In this document: positions 62,587 to 64,000 of the stretch, piece by piece
How the letters are laid out: each line of letters opens with the position of its first letter
How positions within the stretch are numbered: the first letter of the stretch is position 1
DNA from: Tethya wilhelma
Lineage: Eukaryota > Porifera > Demospongiae > Tethyida > Tethyidae
Assembly (NCBI GenBank): GCA_964030475.1
Contig: CAXIPT010000001.1
Coordinates: forward strand, 2,296,449 to 2,360,448
Reading direction: 5' to 3'
DNA: 64,000 nucleotides
Program-made: the position numbers and the translations under genes
The notes under the pieces: model-generated
Database searches by the model: none
Told to the model about the DNA's origin: nothing
What the model saw: only the letters and a program-made list of their open reading frames with translations

Positions 62587-64000
62587 CTATTTCTCTGAAG
62601 TTCCTGTATTCCTGCATGCCAAGAATGACACATAAGAATCACAATCATAAGACATGTACACACCAATGTCAGTGGTATACATACCTTGGTATAGAGTGAC
62701 CTGGCTTCACTGCAGCAACGATTGCCTGTGACTGTAGTTCCAAAGAGACCTTTCCCAGTCCTGATCCTACTTTGAACTCAATGCCACGATCAATGACCTC
62801 CAGTTGTCTCTCCAGTCCACTGTGGCCTCTCACAAATGCAAAGCGTTGACACTGCTCCTGTGACACCAGTCTGGTGGAAAGTTTCACAGCGACAGTTATC
62901 GGTCTGAGAAGCTTCACATTGCTGGGTTGAACAGCAATGAAGTAGACAGGACTACACAACTGCATTCCAGGTACCATGGTGTATGAGCTAGGTATTTCAG
63001 ACTTCTTCACAACGGAGATTTGCACGGTACAGTTCTTGGGCACAGCTCCACGGGGAAAGGTGAGTGCAATACCAAGTTCTTTAAATTGCACTTGTTTTCC
63101 TTTGGTTTCCACAGTGGCTGTGTGGACACATGAAGCAAGATGTACAGTCCATATTGCATGACCTAGGGTATGAATCATTGAGACAACTCAATAACATTGC
63201 AAGTGTATAACAAAATCAATGACATTGAACTTTGGAAACCTACTTGGATTGTCTTGAATAGAGTGTGGAAATTGACCATGATTTGCTGCTTTATTTCCAT
63301 ACACTTTCAAGCACTGAGATTGAATGTTCTTGTTGGGTGAGGGTTGTGGCTGAATGCTAGCTGCCCTTACACATGTGGACTGGTAGAAGGTTGGATGTAA
63401 GATGGGGGTTGTGAACACATTGAGTAGTTCTCCAAACGTTGGCACATTTCTCTCCCTCCAACATTGAAGAGCAAGTAGACCTGGATTCCGTGATTCTTGT
63501 ATTAAATTACAGTCGTGAATATTCAAAGAGAGTACAAATGCAAGAAATTGCCATATAGAATTAGTGAATTCTGCGAGGGTTTCTAAAAATGAATCATCCA
63601 CTTTAGTATTGAGTTGCTTTGTATTCAATAGTTGTCGTTGTAATGTAATTTCACTTTCTGAAAACAATAAACATTACAAGCAATTTACATTAATTATTAT
63701 ATTATTATATTATTCTCAATAGCGCCTCACAACATTTCAATCCTTACCTCGATTTAAAGATATCCTATTAACCACCTGCAATAGTTCTACTTCATTAAGT
63801 GCATCAACCAGAGTGGCCCAGCAGCAAGTTCTAGAGTGATCATTCTCCAACCATTTCTCCACCATGAGATGGAGAGCTTGAGGAGGATGACTCCCATTGA
63901 TTTTACTAAGGACTGTCTCTGTGAGACCAAGCTTCTCTCCAATCTCTTTCCATCGTTCACACACTGGTTCCAAATATAGCTCAATTTCCCTGGCGTGGAT
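62587..64000 (-). CDS. Death-domain/ZU5 protein, 5' end outside window
   Basis: Exons on the minus strand run from the window edge to 63748 (death domain: LEPVCERWKEIGEKLGLTET, then HPPQALHLMVEKWLEND), about 63660-63245 (a second death-like stretch, NPGLLALQCWRERNVPTFGE LL), and about 63168-62683. The last is a ZU5 domain: VQFKELGIALTFPRGAVPKN, SSYTMVPGMQLCSPVYFIAV. A short last exon, 62611-62587 (R)NTGTSEK-stop, is inferred from an in-phase acceptor. ZU5 plus death domain is the combination seen in UNC5, PIDD and ankyrins, and sponges and cnidarians have stand-alone DD-ZU5 adaptors. No transmembrane segment is seen in the part present. Likely a cytosolic signalling or apoptosis adaptor; the specific orthologue is unclear. 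Confidence 0.75.

Overview
The window is metazoan nuclear DNA. The genes have many short introns (mostly about 50-150 bp), AT-rich spacers and abundant miniature inverted-repeat elements. The gene set combines conserved animal genes (CUL1, WDR19/IFT144, a transgelin/calponin, complexin) with death-domain innate-immunity genes (a death-domain NACHT-LRR gene, a death-domain/ZU5 gene). This mix and the compactness point to a sponge, most likely a demosponge of the Amphimedon type. That assignment is inference; no rRNA or mitochondrial marker is present.

Layout. 1-3.6 kb: 3' part of CUL1 (+). 3.6-7.0 kb: mostly non-coding, with one orphan terminal exon. 7.0-14.2 kb: a MITE, then a large transposable element (18-bp terminal inverted repeats at 7277-7294 and 14220-14237). 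It encodes a roughly 1,950-residue protein broken by two TGA codons and one frameshift. Its regions are a Cys-rich N-terminus, an in-frame minisatellite, an RNase H-like candidate region, a FEN1/XPG-like (PIN) region and a CXC Cys cluster. 14.3-16.4 kb: non-coding and a foldback repeat. 16.4-34.0 kb: a KDZ-superfamily (Kyakuja/Dileera/Zisupton) DNA transposon. It is bracketed by oppositely oriented arrays of a ~136-bp tandem repeat and carries two convergent genes. On + is a 978-residue SWIM-like/KDZ transposase. On - is a multi-exon gene whose splice phases join an OTU-like domain, a PHD-like finger, a Ulp1/SENP-type protease and a KMT5A-like SET domain into one protein of about 1,100 residues. 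34.9-36.4 kb: an orphan multi-pass membrane protein (+). 36.7-48.1 kb: a death domain x2 - NACHT - LRR gene (+). It is disrupted by an in-frame TGA, a 578-bp near-perfect hairpin MITE with TTAA target duplications inside the NACHT exon, and two frameshifts. 48.5-49.7 kb: transgelin/calponin (+). 50.7-61.2 kb: WDR19/IFT144 (-), with four exons present twice around a repeat and an assembly gap. 61.6-62.2 kb: complexin with a C-terminal CAAX box (-). 62.6-64.0 kb: 3' part of a death-domain/ZU5 gene (-).

The two transposon genes probably act together: the transposase would cut and paste the element, and the accessory protein carries deubiquitinase-, deSUMOylase- and histone-methyltransferase-like modules. 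This would be a selfish element carrying its own chromatin and SUMO/ubiquitin toolkit. That is the most novel-looking system here. Several coding sequences in the window carry TGA stops. In one case a sister copy in the window shows CGA at the same position, which fits CpG deamination in methylated DNA.
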